From an uncultured Spirochaetales bacterium (GTDB lineage Bacteria > Spirochaetota > Spirochaetia > Sphaerochaetales > Sphaerochaetaceae), in assembly GCA_949293595.1 (NCBI GenBank), contig CASFDW010000006.1, positions 1 to 64,000 of the forward strand: a stretch of 64,000 bases of DNA, given 5' to 3'. A model generated the notes under the pieces. The model was not told where the DNA came from. It saw nothing but the letters and a program-made list of their open reading frames with translations, and made no database searches. Position 1 is the stretch's first letter, and the number at the start of each line of letters is the position of its first letter. Position numbers and translations under genes: made by a program. This document shows, one piece after another, positions 8,390 through 17,824 of the stretch.

Positions 8390-9421
8390 GTGGACAAGAA
8401 GCTTTTGAGGATCATAAACTCGCTGGACGACGGGATTTTGCTTGTGAACAAGAAAAGGATCGTCACGTTCGAGAACGACAGCGCGAGAAAGATATTCAGA
8501 TCATCGCTGATCGAGAAGGACATAGAGCAGGCACTGCCGTCGTCCAGGATGAAGAAGGCCCTGGATGACATCTTCGCGAAGAAGGAAGCCGAGGATTTCC
8601 GCCTTGTGATATACAAGCAGTACATCGGGCAGGAGGCAAGGCTCCACGGAAAAGGAAGGGAGCTCAACTACAACATACACATGGTCAGGAACTCGTCCAG
8701 CGAGGCAGTGATGATGCTGAGGAACGTCACCAAGGAGGAAAGGCTGGCGATGGTCAGGCAGGACTTCATTTCGAACGCCTCGCACGAGCTCAAGACACCA
8801 CTGACAGCGATAGTCGGTTTTTCGGAAACAATCAGCGAGGAGAAGCTGAGCGAGGACGAGATGCGGTATTTCGCAAAGATCATCCACAAGAACAGCACGC
8901 ACATGGAGCATATACTCTCGGATCTTCTCCTGCTCACCAGCCTCGACAGGTCGGAGATCCTGCCGACCATGGAAAAAAGCGACATAAGGAAGATAATCAG
9001 CGAGGTGCTCAGCTACACGCTGTACAAGGCACAGAGCAAGAACATATCCATAGAGGTCGAAAGCGACCAGACGGAGGTCCTCTGCAACAGCTCGCTCATC
9101 GTCCAGGCCGTGATGAACCTGGTCGTGAACGCAATAAACTACTCGAGCGGGGATTCGAAGATCTGGATATCCACATGGAGAAAGGAGAACAACATATACA
9201 TAAGCGTGCGCGACCAAGGCTGCGGGATAGCTCCGGAGGACCAGGTCAGGATATTCGAACGGTTCTACCGGGTCGACAAGGCACGCAGCCGCGCAAGCGG
9301 CGGCACCGGGCTGGGCCTTGCCATAGCCAGGCACATAGCCATCCTGCACGGCGGGACAATAACGGTCGAGAGCGAGCTGGGAAAAGGTGCTGTATTCACG
9401 CTCAGGCTTCCGCTCAGATGA
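8390..9421 (+). CDS. PAS-type soluble sensor histidine kinase (PhoR-like)
   Basis: A 343-residue kinase starting with GTG directly after the regulator's TAG. An N-terminal PAS-like region (about 1-115) is followed by HisKA with His132 in FISNASHELKTPLTAI and a HATPase_c domain with N box (NLVVNAINYS), G1 (DQGCGI), F (FERFYRVD) and G2 (GGTGLGLAI). No membrane span is seen, so it should sense a cytoplasmic or ligand-borne signal, unlike classical membrane PhoR. It partners the preceding response regulator. Confidence 0.9.
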   Translation: MDKKLLRIINSLDDGILLVNKKRIVTFENDSARKIFRSSLIEKDIEQALPSSRMKKALDDIFAKKEAEDFRLVIYKQYIGQEARLHGKGRELNYNIHMVRNSSSEAVMMLRNVTKEERLAMVRQDFISNASHELKTPLTAIVGFSETISEEKLSEDEMRYFAKIIHKNSTHMEHILSDLLLLTSLDRSEILPTMEKSDIRKIISEVLSYTLYKAQSKNISIEVESDQTEVLCNSSLIVQAVMNLVVNAINYSSGDSKIWISTWRKENNIYISVRDQGCGIAPEDQVRIFERFYRVDKARSRASGGTGLGLAIARHIAILHGGTITVESELGKGAVFTLRLPLR

Positions 9422-10444
9422 TCATCGGGCGAGAGTGAAGGAAATCGTCGGGAACACCCTGGTGAACGTGCCGGTGTCGATGTTGCACATGGTCCGGACC
9501 GAATAGTTTGCTCCCTGCAGCTCCAGCGCGAGCATCAGCAGGCCGTTCGACGGATCGAAATCAAACAGGCTGTGGTCCTTCTCCTTGTAGCCGAAGGCGA
9601 CGTTGAGGTCGAAATCCGGCAGAAGCTGGAACTGGAGCTCGGCATTTGCGGTTATCTCCAGCTTCCTTGCAGGATTTCCCTTCATCGAGAAGCCTATCCT
9701 TGGACGGCAGAAATTGAGGTTGCCACGCCTGGTGAACTCGGGATAACGAAGAGAGAACGACAGGCTCATCGAATCCAGGAGGGTATCCCAGCCGGCGTAA
9801 AGATCGGAGTCCCTGAGCAAAACGATATCGTCAAACATAATGGAAGACTCGAAAAAGCCGACCTCAACGGCAATCGAGGCTCCGATTGAAAAGTATTCCA
9901 TTCCGCTGGAATTCTCGAACTGCGAGAAATATGCATTCTCTATAGCGTTCAGTATGCCTGTTATGTTCTTGTTCCTGCGGATGAGAGTGTTGCCACCCTT
10001 TATCCTCATGCCCAGGGACACGTACGGAAAGCCGTACGACCAGTTGAGGTCGATTCCGAACGTGTTGTATACGTTCATGCTCAGCTTGCCGTCCTCCACA
10101 TGGCGCGATCCGAAATATGTGTTGGCTATGGCGCTCAGGCTGAGGTTGTTGCCCACGAAGGAAAAGATGAACTCGGAATTGAGATTCTGGAGAAAAGGCA
10201 GTGGACCACCTTCCCTGATCTCCCCTATGTCCCATTCCTCAGAGATTATCGTCGTGAAATAGAATATGTTCCCGCTTTCAACACGGCTGAGCATTGCAGG
10301 ATTGACAAGGGAATCGAAGAACCTGTCGGAATAGGAAGGAATGTACAATGCGGAGTTCTGGAAATTGTCATAGCCGTAGGCCTTCGCCGGAAGGACCTGC
10401 AGGAGGGCCAGTGACAGCGATATCAGCGCAATAATCTTCCTCAT
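9422..10444 (-). CDS. Secreted outer-membrane-barrel-like protein
   Basis: A 340-residue protein with a clear signal peptide (MRKIIALISLSLALLQVLPAKA) followed by alternating aromatic/polar strands and a C-terminal run ending PTISFTLAR. This is consistent with a beta-barrel outer-membrane protein like the lineage-specific ones of Treponema/Sphaerochaeta. The motif NSALYIPSYSDRFFDSLVNPAML near the mature N-terminus resembles the openings of such proteins. No specific function can be given. It is convergent with the kinase gene (the stops abut) and divergent from dinB. Confidence 0.55.
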   Translation of the reverse strand: MRKIIALISLSLALLQVLPAKAYGYDNFQNSALYIPSYSDRFFDSLVNPAMLSRVESGNIFYFTTIISEEWDIGEIREGGPLPFLQNLNSEFIFSFVGNNLSLSAIANTYFGSRHVEDGKLSMNVYNTFGIDLNWSYGFPYVSLGMRIKGGNTLIRRNKNITGILNAIENAYFSQFENSSGMEYFSIGASIAVEVGFFESSIMFDDIVLLRDSDLYAGWDTLLDSMSLSFSLRYPEFTRRGNLNFCRPRIGFSMKGNPARKLEITANAELQFQLLPDFDLNVAFGYKEKDHSLFDFDPSNGLLMLALELQGANYSVRTMCNIDTGTFTRVFPTISFTLAR

Positions 10445-10475
10445 AAGAATGAATATAACAGAAAAAGCGGCATTG

Positions 10476-10484
10476 TGGTATCAT
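10476..10484 (+). promoter_or_regulatory. Extended -10 (TGGTATCAT) for dinB
   Basis: TGGTATCAT ends six bases before ATG 10491. No SOS operator is obvious beside it. Confidence 0.45.
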
Positions 10485-10490
10485 AAAGCC

Positions 10491-11669
10491 ATGTCCAAGG
10501 CATTCCTACATATCGATCTCGATGCCTTTTTCGCTTCGGTCGAGATCCTCGACAATCCGGGTTATGCGGGCAAGCCCCTTATAATCGGCCACGAGGGGCC
10601 GAGGAGCGTCGTGTCCACCTGCTCGTACGAGGCGCGAAGATACGGCGTGCATTCAGCGATGCCGATGACTACTGCACTGAAGCTGTGCCCGGATGCCACG
10701 GTAGTCCATCCGCGGGGGAAAAGATACCACGAGAAGAGCGTCGAGGTGATGGACATAATCAGGGCCTTCGCCCCAGGCTTCCTCCAGGTGTCCGTCGACG
10801 AGGCGTTCCTTGACATAAGCGGCATGGAGAACATATACGGGCTGCCAGGAAAAGCCGCGCGGAGGCTCAAGAACGAGATATACGGAAAAACCGGGCTCAC
10901 CGTATCCGTCGGCGTCGCATCCTCACGTTTTTTGGCAAAGCTCGCCTCCGACTACCATAAGCCGGACGGCCTCACGATCGTTCCCCCGTCGAGGGAGATC
11001 GAGTTCATAGACAAGGTGGGGCTGAAAAAGCTTTGGGGGATAGGTGACAAGACATATGAAAGGCTCGTGAGGAAGGGCATAACGAGCACCCGGCAGCTTA
11101 GGGCCATACCGAAGGAGAAGCTGCAGGAGGCGTTCGGAGCCGGGCTGTCTGAATACTTGTACTCCGTCTCCAGGGCACAGGATCCCGGGATATACCAGGG
11201 AGAGGTGAAAAGCCATTCCATATCGACGGAGAGCACATACTATCCGGACGTCTACAGCATCGACGCGCTCGAGGACTTCCTCTTCGCAATGGCACAGGAG
11301 CTTTCGTTCAGGGCTCTCGAGGAGAAGGTGGTGCCACGGACGGTCGGCATCAAGCTCAGATACGGGGATTTCTCCACATACACGTTCCAGAGCACGCCCG
11401 AGGAGGCGATCTACAGCTCCAACGACATATTCAACATAGCAAGAACCCTTCTGAGGCAGAAATACAACAACGAGGGTGTCAGGCTGCTTGGTCTTGTGCT
11501 CTCGAGCGTCTACGAGGGAGAGGATGTGGAGCAGCCGGAGCTGTTCGCAGAGAAGAAGGAAAAGGAAAGAAGGCTTGAAAAGGCCGTGCTGGAATTGAAC
11601 AGGAAAGGCTCCCGCCTGATGAAGGCCAGAAGCCTAGAAGATCCCGAAATAAAGGACGACAAGGACTGA
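10491..11669 (+). CDS. dinB: DNA polymerase IV (Y-family)
   Basis: A 392-residue translesion polymerase. The start MSKAFLHIDLDAFFASVE carries the first catalytic Asp, and SVDEAFLDISG carries the Asp-Glu pair. A helix-hairpin-helix thumb region (LWGIGDKTYERLVRKGI) and the little-finger domain follow. It copies past damaged bases in the cytoplasm. ATG 10491 is chosen over an upstream in-frame ATG at 10449 because it matches the family N-terminus. The last ~45 residues are charged and lack an obvious beta-clamp motif apart from a QPELFA stretch, which could serve as one. The 3' end overlaps uppP by 36 bp. Confidence 0.95.
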   Translation: MSKAFLHIDLDAFFASVEILDNPGYAGKPLIIGHEGPRSVVSTCSYEARRYGVHSAMPMTTALKLCPDATVVHPRGKRYHEKSVEVMDIIRAFAPGFLQVSVDEAFLDISGMENIYGLPGKAARRLKNEIYGKTGLTVSVGVASSRFLAKLASDYHKPDGLTIVPPSREIEFIDKVGLKKLWGIGDKTYERLVRKGITSTRQLRAIPKEKLQEAFGAGLSEYLYSVSRAQDPGIYQGEVKSHSISTESTYYPDVYSIDALEDFLFAMAQELSFRALEEKVVPRTVGIKLRYGDFSTYTFQSTPEEAIYSSNDIFNIARTLLRQKYNNEGVRLLGLVLSSVYEGEDVEQPELFAEKKEKERRLEKAVLELNRKGSRLMKARSLEDPEIKDDKD

Positions 11670-12437
11670 AAGGACTATCCTGTACACCCCGAACGGGGAA
11701 AAATCGTGATTCCTGACATAATCGACGAGCTTCCTGATCACGACAAGGGAAACAAGGAACGAGACCAAGGTGCCGACGCCCATCACGGTCCATTCGTACG
11801 TTGAGAAGCCGAAGCCGTGCTTGAGCAGCCTGAGGAGGGACGCCCCCGCCATGACAGGAAGGGCCATGAAGAACGAGAACCTTGCAGCAACGGTCCGGTC
11901 AAAGCCGAGCAGCATGCCGCCAAGTATCGTGGAGCCGCTGCGGCTCGTGCCAGGCACAAGGGCGAGCATCTGGAACAGTCCGAGTTTGAGGGCATCGGAA
12001 TATCCGACGTCTCCGATGTCATGGATCCTGGTCGCAATCCTCACTTTTTTCTCGATTACGATATACAGGACACCATATACGAAGAGCGCCGCGGCTATGA
12101 CAGGCCAGGTGGAAAGCTTTGAATCGATGTAGTCGTCCAGAAAAAGGCCGGCAACGGCCGCAGGTATTGTCGCTACCAGGACCTTCGCCCATAAGCCGAA
12201 GGTCCTGTTCCGTTCGAGCCTGTCGCGTTTGAACGGACTCAGGACATCCCAGTAAAGCACAAGCACGGCAAGGATCGAACCTAGCTGGACGACAACCCAG
12301 AAAACCGATTTGAACTCCTCGCTGCCAGAAAGCCTGACGAACTCGTCCGCAAGTATCATGTGCCCAGTGCTGCTGATCGGCAGCCATTCGGTTATTCCCT
12401 GGATTATTCCCAGTACAGCCGCTTTTAGAAATTCCAT
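11634..12437 (-). CDS. uppP: Undecaprenyl-diphosphatase (BacA/UppP)
   Basis: A 267-residue multi-span membrane protein. It opens with GIIQGITEWLPISSTGHMIL (the Glu-containing E-x4-SSTGH motif) and has the second motif PGTSRSGSTI. It recycles undecaprenyl diphosphate for peptidoglycan and other envelope polymers and confers bacitracin tolerance. Length is typical. It is convergent with dinB and divergent from the tRNA methyltransferase gene. Confidence 0.95.
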   Translation of the reverse strand: MEFLKAAVLGIIQGITEWLPISSTGHMILADEFVRLSGSEEFKSVFWVVVQLGSILAVLVLYWDVLSPFKRDRLERNRTFGLWAKVLVATIPAAVAGLFLDDYIDSKLSTWPVIAAALFVYGVLYIVIEKKVRIATRIHDIGDVGYSDALKLGLFQMLALVPGTSRSGSTILGGMLLGFDRTVAARFSFFMALPVMAGASLLRLLKHGFGFSTYEWTVMGVGTLVSFLVSLVVIRKLVDYVRNHDFSPFGVYRIVLSVLVVLYFGIF

Positions 12438-12500
12438 GCTTAAAATCTACCAGAGGGTGGAAACTTGAGCAAGAGGTGCCAATAGTTGTATATTGTCCAC

Positions 12501-13004
12501 ATGTTGAACGTCTGTCTTTTCGAACCGGAAATCCCGCAGAACACGGGAAACATCGCACGAACCTGTGCTGCGACGGGCGCCAGGCTGCACCTGGTCCATC
12601 CCCTCGGATTCGACATATCCGAGAAGGCGGTCCGCCATGCCGGTCTGGACTATTGGAAGGATGTCGACATCACCGAATGGGACAATGTCGGGACATTCAT
12701 GGAAAAACACGGCGGGGACGGACTCTTTTTCTTTTCAACCAAAGGACAAAAAGTCTACAGTGATGTAGAATATCCAAAAGACGGGGACGTGTATCTCGTT
12801 TTCGGCAGGGAAAGCCGCGGAATCGACGAGGAGATTCTCGTCGGGCACAGGGATTCGGTGGTCCGTATCCCGATGCTCGGTGATACGAGAAGCCTGAACC
12901 TTTCCAACTCCGTTGCGATCGCCGTATACGAGGTGCTGAGGCAGTCCGGGTTCGAAGGATTCAGGCTTGGCGGACAGCTTCATCGTCTGAGCTGGGAGGA
13001 ATGA
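12501..13004 (+). CDS. trmL: tRNA (cytidine/uridine-34-2'-O)-methyltransferase, TrmL-like SPOUT
   Basis: A 167-residue SPOUT protein. It has LFEPEIPQNTGNIARTCAATG at the N-terminus, LVFGRESRGI in the middle, and the knot motif RSLNLSNSVAIAVYE. It methylates the wobble 2'-OH of certain leucine tRNAs. ATG 12501 gives the standard MLNVCLFEPEIPQNTGN start; 12486 is an in-frame alternative. The stop overlaps the proC start, the first junction of a tight trmL-proC-serS-pncB operon. Confidence 0.9.
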   Translation: MLNVCLFEPEIPQNTGNIARTCAATGARLHLVHPLGFDISEKAVRHAGLDYWKDVDITEWDNVGTFMEKHGGDGLFFFSTKGQKVYSDVEYPKDGDVYLVFGRESRGIDEEILVGHRDSVVRIPMLGDTRSLNLSNSVAIAVYEVLRQSGFEGFRLGGQLHRLSWEE

Positions 13005-13798
13005 TGGTCAGGATCTCCATTATCGGGTGCGGCAACATGGGCTCTTCCATAGCCCTTGCGCTGGCAGGGAACAAAGATTACAAGGTGACTGTCTACGACA
13101 GTGTGGGAAGCAGGTGCGATGTCATGGGGACAGAGGCCGCGGAAAGCCTCGGACAGGCAAGGGACACGGCCGACGTGATCCTGATTGCCATAAAGCCCCA
13201 ATACATCACAAAGGAATTTCTTTCCTCAATCAGGAAGGACGGGGCGGGATACATCTCGATAGCGGCAGGCATACCGCTTTCCCCTCTTCAGGAGAACCTC
13301 GGAACGGAAAACATAGCCCGTTTCATGCCGAACATGGCGGCAAAGGCGAAAAAGGCCGTGACAGCGGTCGCGTTCCCCCAAGGTGCAGAAGAAGGCTTCA
13401 GAAAGATGGCGATGGACATCGCCGGATCGTTCGGATCGGCATTCCAGATGGAAGAAAGCCAGTTCTCGGCCTTCATCGGCATTTCCGGCTCCCTGATAGC
13501 GTATGCGCTGGAATTCATCAACTCCTCCGCAATGGCGGGGGTCGGCGTGGGCATACCATACCAGATGGCATCGCAGATAGTGAAGGACACGCTGGTTTCC
13601 GCATGCTCGCTGTTGGATCTCACGGGAAAAAGCCCGGCGGACCTGATTCCGTCGATATGCTCAGCCTCCGGCACGACCATCGCGGCGATGGAGGCACTCG
13701 AGGAGAACGGATTCACAAACTCTTTGTACAAGGCGGTGAGAGCCGCGAGCGACAGATCTGAAGAATTAGAGGAAAATGCCAAGGAGAGACTCGGATGA
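13001..13798 (+). CDS. proC: Pyrroline-5-carboxylate reductase
   Basis: A 265-residue NAD(P)-dependent reductase with an N-terminal Rossmann motif IIGCGNMGSSIA, AIKPQY, and the C-terminal helical signature GVGIPYQMASQIVKDTL. It makes proline from pyrroline-5-carboxylate. proB and proA lie about 7 kb away as their own operon, so all three proline genes are in this window. It overlaps trmL by 4 bp (ATGA type) and serS by 4 bp. Confidence 0.93.
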   Translation: MMVRISIIGCGNMGSSIALALAGNKDYKVTVYDSVGSRCDVMGTEAAESLGQARDTADVILIAIKPQYITKEFLSSIRKDGAGYISIAAGIPLSPLQENLGTENIARFMPNMAAKAKKAVTAVAFPQGAEEGFRKMAMDIAGSFGSAFQMEESQFSAFIGISGSLIAYALEFINSSAMAGVGVGIPYQMASQIVKDTLVSACSLLDLTGKSPADLIPSICSASGTTIAAMEALEENGFTNSLYKAVRAASDRSEELEENAKERLG

Positions 13799-15069
13799 TT
13801 GATACTAAAGAACTGAAAAGCAGGTACGACGAAATAAGGAAGAACATCGAAAACCGCTATATGGACGTGGATCTGGATGCGATAATCGCACTCCAGGATG
13901 AGAGATACGGGGTCCTGCAGGAGACCGAGGCCCTTCGGGCTAAAAGGAACGAGACCGCATCCAGGATGAAGGGCAGGCTCGATCCCGAAACAAGAGCGGC
14001 ATTGATAGAGGAAGGCAAGAACATAAAGACCGCGCTTGCCGAAAAGGAGGCCCGCCTCGCGGCTCTCGACCAGCAATTCACTGAAGCGGCCAGGACGATT
14101 CCGAACTACGCAAGTCCGGAGGCCCCCGTGGGCAAGGAGGACAAGGACAGCCTCGCGGTCAAATTCGTCGGACAGCCACCGAAGTTCGGCTTCAAGGCAA
14201 AGGACCATGTGGAGCTCGGAGAGGCGCTCGACCTGCTCGATTTCGACAGCGGGGCGAAGGTCAGCGGCCAGAAGTTCTATTATATCAAGAACAAGGCCGT
14301 GATCCTCCAGATGGCGCTCGAGCGCTATGCGATGGACATCGTCATCAGACATGGATTCACCCCGTTCATAACCCCAGACATCGCAAAGGAGGAGATCCTC
14401 AACGGAATCGGGTTCAATCCAAGGGGCGAGGAATCCAACATCTACACGATCGAAGGCACAGGCACATGCCTTGTCGGAACCGCAGAGATAACGCTGGGCG
14501 GCTATTATTCGAACATGATCCTCTCAAAGGACCAGCTTCCGATAAAGATGACCGGGCTCTCCCACTGCTTCCGCAGGGAGGCGGGAGGAGCCGGACAGTA
14601 CTCAAAGGGGCTTTACCGCGTGCACCAGTTCTCAAAGCTCGAGATGTTCATCTACTGCACACCGGAGGAAAGCGAGAAATACCACAGGGAGATCCTTTCA
14701 ATCGAGGAGGAGATCTTCGGAGGTCTCAAGATAGCCTACCGCATCGTCGACACCGCCACCGGTGATCTCGGCGCACCGGCATACAGGAAGTTCGACATCG
14801 AGGCATGGATGCCGGGAAGAGGCGTCGACGGTGAATACGGGGAGGTCACAAGCACCAGCAACTGCACGGACTACCAGGCACGCAGCCTGAATATCAGATA
14901 CAGGGAGGACGACGGCAAGACAAGGTTCGTCCACATGCTGAACGGTACGGCGGTCGCCCTTTCGAGAGCGATGGTCGCCGTAATGGAGAACTACCAGAGG
15001 GAGGACGGCTCCATAGACATTCCGGAGGTCCTCGTGCCCTACTGCGGATTTGACAGGATTGAGAGATGA
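13795..15069 (+). CDS. serS: Seryl-tRNA synthetase
   Basis: A 424-residue class II synthetase. The N-terminal coiled-coil arm spans about 1-105 (two long charged helices). Motif 2 is FRREAGGAGQYSKGLYRVHQF, and motif 3 lies near LNGTAVALSRAMVAVMENYQ. It charges tRNA-Ser and, where present, tRNA-Sec. No T-box or other leader is possible because it overlaps proC by 4 bp inside the operon. Confidence 0.96.
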   Translation: MIDTKELKSRYDEIRKNIENRYMDVDLDAIIALQDERYGVLQETEALRAKRNETASRMKGRLDPETRAALIEEGKNIKTALAEKEARLAALDQQFTEAARTIPNYASPEAPVGKEDKDSLAVKFVGQPPKFGFKAKDHVELGEALDLLDFDSGAKVSGQKFYYIKNKAVILQMALERYAMDIVIRHGFTPFITPDIAKEEILNGIGFNPRGEESNIYTIEGTGTCLVGTAEITLGGYYSNMILSKDQLPIKMTGLSHCFRREAGGAGQYSKGLYRVHQFSKLEMFIYCTPEESEKYHREILSIEEEIFGGLKIAYRIVDTATGDLGAPAYRKFDIEAWMPGRGVDGEYGEVTSTSNCTDYQARSLNIRYREDDGKTRFVHMLNGTAVALSRAMVAVMENYQREDGSIDIPEVLVPYCGFDRIER

Positions 15070-16514
15070 CCAGCGCGCTTATAACCGATTTCTACGAGCT
15101 GACAATGGCCCAGGGATATTTTCTGAAGAAGCACAACCCGAGGGTCGTGTTCGACATGTTCTACAGGACCAACCCGTTCAACGGCGGATACATCGTTTTC
15201 ACGGGGCTGGAGGAGCTTCTGACCAAGCTTGAGAACTTCCGTTTCAGCCAGGAGGACATAGACTACCTCGCAGGGCTCGGATCGTTCAAGAAGCCGTTCC
15301 TGGACTTCCTCCGGGACTACAGCTTCCACGGGGACATATACGCCTTCGACGAAGGAACACCCGCGTTTCCCGGCGAGCCCTTGATAAGGGTCGAGACCGA
15401 TCTGATCGACGCTCAGATCATCGAATCGATACTCCTGAACACTGTGAACTTCCAATCCCTGATCGCCACAAAGGCCTCAAGGATGACGCTGGCGACGAAG
15501 GGCCACGGCGCAATCATGGAATTCGGTCTCAGAAGGGCCCAGGGGGAGGATGGCGCGCATTCGGCATCCAGAGCCTCGTTCATAGGCGGCACAAAGGTCA
15601 CCAGCAACGCATATGCCGGAAAGAAATACGGAATCCCCGTAGCGGGGACGATGGCCCACTCATGGATAATGAGCTTCGACAGCGAGGTGGAGGCATTCAG
15701 GGCTTTCGCGGAGCTGTACCCAGACAACGCGGTGCTCCTGATAGACACGTACGACACCCTCGGAAGCGGTATCGACGCGGCTATCACGGTAGGCCTCGAG
15801 CAGAAGAAGAAGGGAAAGAGGATCGGAGTCAGGATCGACTCTGGCGACCTCTCGTACCTTCCGAAGGTGATCAGGCGCAGGCTTGACGAAGCCGGCCTCT
15901 CCGATGCCACGATAACCATCTCGAACGACCTGACAGAGGAGATCATCCTCAACCTCGTCAACGACAACGCGCCGATAGACAGCTGGGGAATCGGTACACA
16001 TCTTGTCACAGGCGGCACCCAGAGCTCGCTGAACGGAGTGTACAAGCTTGCCGCAAAGGAGGAGGACGGAACATTCATCCCGACGCTCAAGGTCTCCAAC
16101 AGCTACGAGAAGACCACAAACCCGGGAATAAAGCAGGTCTGGAGATTCTTCGACATGTACGGATCGGCCTTGGCCGACCTCATCACGCTTGCGGACGAGG
16201 ATATCGAGATGGGAACGAACATTCCGTTCTACCATCCCTTCAGCACGCAGGACTTCTTCATGATGAAGAAGAACAGCTATGCGTGCTTCAAGCCGCTTCT
16301 TTCAAAGAAGATGGAGCAAGGCAGGAGGGTCCACCCGGAGGTCAACATCCACGAGATCCAGCGCAGGAGCATGGAGATGCTCACGGAGTTCGACAAGAGC
16401 TACAAGAGGCAGATAAACCCACACATCTACAAGGTGTCCCTCTCGAGCAGGCTGCGGGAGCTCAAGACAAAGCTCATAATGGAGACGAAATCCAAGGAGG
16501 ACAGGAACGTCTGA
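15066..16514 (+). CDS. pncB: Nicotinate phosphoribosyltransferase
   Basis: A 482-residue enzyme of NAD salvage. The N-terminus LITDFYELTMAQGYF, the loop FGLRRAQG and the phosphoribosyl-binding RIDSGDLSYL, together with GIGTHLVTGG, are diagnostic. It converts nicotinate, PRPP and ATP to nicotinate mononucleotide. It is the last gene of trmL-proC-serS-pncB, overlaps serS by 4 bp and is followed by a strong terminator. Confidence 0.95.
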   Translation: MTSALITDFYELTMAQGYFLKKHNPRVVFDMFYRTNPFNGGYIVFTGLEELLTKLENFRFSQEDIDYLAGLGSFKKPFLDFLRDYSFHGDIYAFDEGTPAFPGEPLIRVETDLIDAQIIESILLNTVNFQSLIATKASRMTLATKGHGAIMEFGLRRAQGEDGAHSASRASFIGGTKVTSNAYAGKKYGIPVAGTMAHSWIMSFDSEVEAFRAFAELYPDNAVLLIDTYDTLGSGIDAAITVGLEQKKKGKRIGVRIDSGDLSYLPKVIRRRLDEAGLSDATITISNDLTEEIILNLVNDNAPIDSWGIGTHLVTGGTQSSLNGVYKLAAKEEDGTFIPTLKVSNSYEKTTNPGIKQVWRFFDMYGSALADLITLADEDIEMGTNIPFYHPFSTQDFFMMKKNSYACFKPLLSKKMEQGRRVHPEVNIHEIQRRSMEMLTEFDKSYKRQINPHIYKVSLSSRLRELKTKLIMETKSKEDRNV

Positions 16515-16519
16515 CAGAG

Positions 16520-16541
16520 GCGGGGCTTCGGCCCCGCTTTT
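16520..16541 (+). terminator. Rho-independent terminator after pncB
   Basis: Stem GCGGGGC / GCCCCGC with a TTCG tetraloop, then TTTT. It lies six bases after the pncB stop. Confidence 0.9.
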
Positions 16542-17239
16542 CATTTGAAGATGTATCCCTCAAGCTCCCTGAAGCCGCCATGGGGGTAAATCCCGACATC
16601 CATGCCCGACGGGTTGATCAGGCAGTCGGTCAGCAGGAAGACATCCATGCCAAGACAAGATGCGACCATGTCCTCCGAGGTATCGTTGCCGACCATAAGG
16701 CAGTCGGAGGCACAAACATCCAGAAGCGAAAGGATATCCCTGTAATATTCAAGCGACGGCTTGGAGTGCCTCGCCTCCTCATATGTCGTGATACCGGCGA
16801 AATCATCCGGATCCAGCCCGGCCCATCTTATTCTGGCGAGCGTCGCGGCTCTCGGAAACACGGGATTGGTCGCAAGGAACAGGACGTATCCGGCGTCCTT
16901 GAGCCTTTTGACCAGCTTCGCCGCCATGGGGTTTCCATGGCATGCGGCAGAGGCCAGCCCGAACTCGTTCAAGTAGAAAGAATCGATCACGGGCATGTCG
17001 TCGTACACCTTCTGTCCGAAGACGGATGCGAAGCTGTCCCAGAACACGTCCATGTTGCACCTTTTTCCGTCGTTGGCGACCATGGCCGCCGTCCCGCTCC
17101 AAAGCGCGTCCACCAGCGCCGCAGGCTCATAGCCCAATGGTGCCAGCTTCCTGCACAAAAGGGAGAAGTATGTCCTTATGAAGACTTCCTGGTCCATCGG
17201 AAGGAGTGTCCCGTCGAGATCGAAAAGCACCGTATTCAT
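16541..17239 (-). CDS. HAD-family hydrolase
   Basis: A 232-residue HAD protein with motif I FDLDGTLLP, a Thr in LFLATNPV (motif II), Lys in KPSLEYY (motif III) and VGNDTSEDM (motif IV, two acidic residues). It is a phosphatase-type enzyme; the substrate is not predictable. ATG 17239 puts motif I at the N-terminus; a TTG at 17257 is less likely. It ends next to the pncB terminator. Confidence 0.8.
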   Translation of the reverse strand: MNTVLFDLDGTLLPMDQEVFIRTYFSLLCRKLAPLGYEPAALVDALWSGTAAMVANDGKRCNMDVFWDSFASVFGQKVYDDMPVIDSFYLNEFGLASAACHGNPMAAKLVKRLKDAGYVLFLATNPVFPRAATLARIRWAGLDPDDFAGITTYEEARHSKPSLEYYRDILSLLDVCASDCLMVGNDTSEDMVASCLGMDVFLLTDCLINPSGMDVGIYPHGGFRELEGYIFK

Positions 17240-17257
17240 GAGAACATGGTATGACAA

Positions 17258-17824
17258 TCAGCGGTTCCTGTCACCACATCCTGCCCTTCTGAGCCTCAGC
17301 TCCAGCTTCTTTTCAGCCGCCCGGCGCCGCAGAAGCCCCGAGACATGCTCCGCCCTTGCCTTTTTGTCCATGCCTCCCAAGCCAGCAGGATCCGAGGCCT
17401 CAGCCATCACCTCCTCCAGATCCCCGAGGTCCAGGAGATACACGGCAACGGAGAAAAACGTCTTCCTCCTGCCGTCGTCGAAATCCCTGATGAGGGCAAG
17501 AAGCAGTTTCCTTTTTTCCTCCAGCTCCTCCAGATAGCCAGCAAGACCGATCGTGCGCATCCTTTCGACATCCCTCGTGCGGACGCCGTGAGGGATGAAC
17601 GAATCGCATGAATCGAAGGAATCGAACAGCGGGCATGGGTACATGGGGCATTCGAAACAGAAGCAGGGATTTCCATGCTCCAGGCTGCAGCGCGCGATCC
17701 TGCAGCTCTGGTTGCCCTCCCCTCCGCCGCATCCCGGACAGTATCCGCCGATATTCATCGTGCATAGGGCGCAGTTGAGTCCGCACAGGGAGAACTGCGT
17801 CACGGGACGGGAGAAACCCTTCAT
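17258..17824 (-). CDS. DUF3795-type cysteine-rich protein
   Basis: A 188-residue protein with an N-terminal Cys cluster: FSLCGLNCALCTMNIGGYCPGCGG, then CRIARCSLEHGNPCFCFECPMYPCP. This is the DUF3795 pattern (two CxxxCxxC-like knuckles, probably metal-binding), followed by a helical, charged C-terminal half. Its function is unknown. It overlaps the upstream flavin-reductase-like gene by 4 bp, so the three genes from 19118 down to 17258 look like one operon. Confidence 0.65.
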   Translation of the reverse strand: MKGFSRPVTQFSLCGLNCALCTMNIGGYCPGCGGGEGNQSCRIARCSLEHGNPCFCFECPMYPCPLFDSFDSCDSFIPHGVRTRDVERMRTIGLAGYLEELEEKRKLLLALIRDFDDGRRKTFFSVAVYLLDLGDLEEVMAEASDPAGLGGMDKKARAEHVSGLLRRRAAEKKLELRLRRAGCGDRNR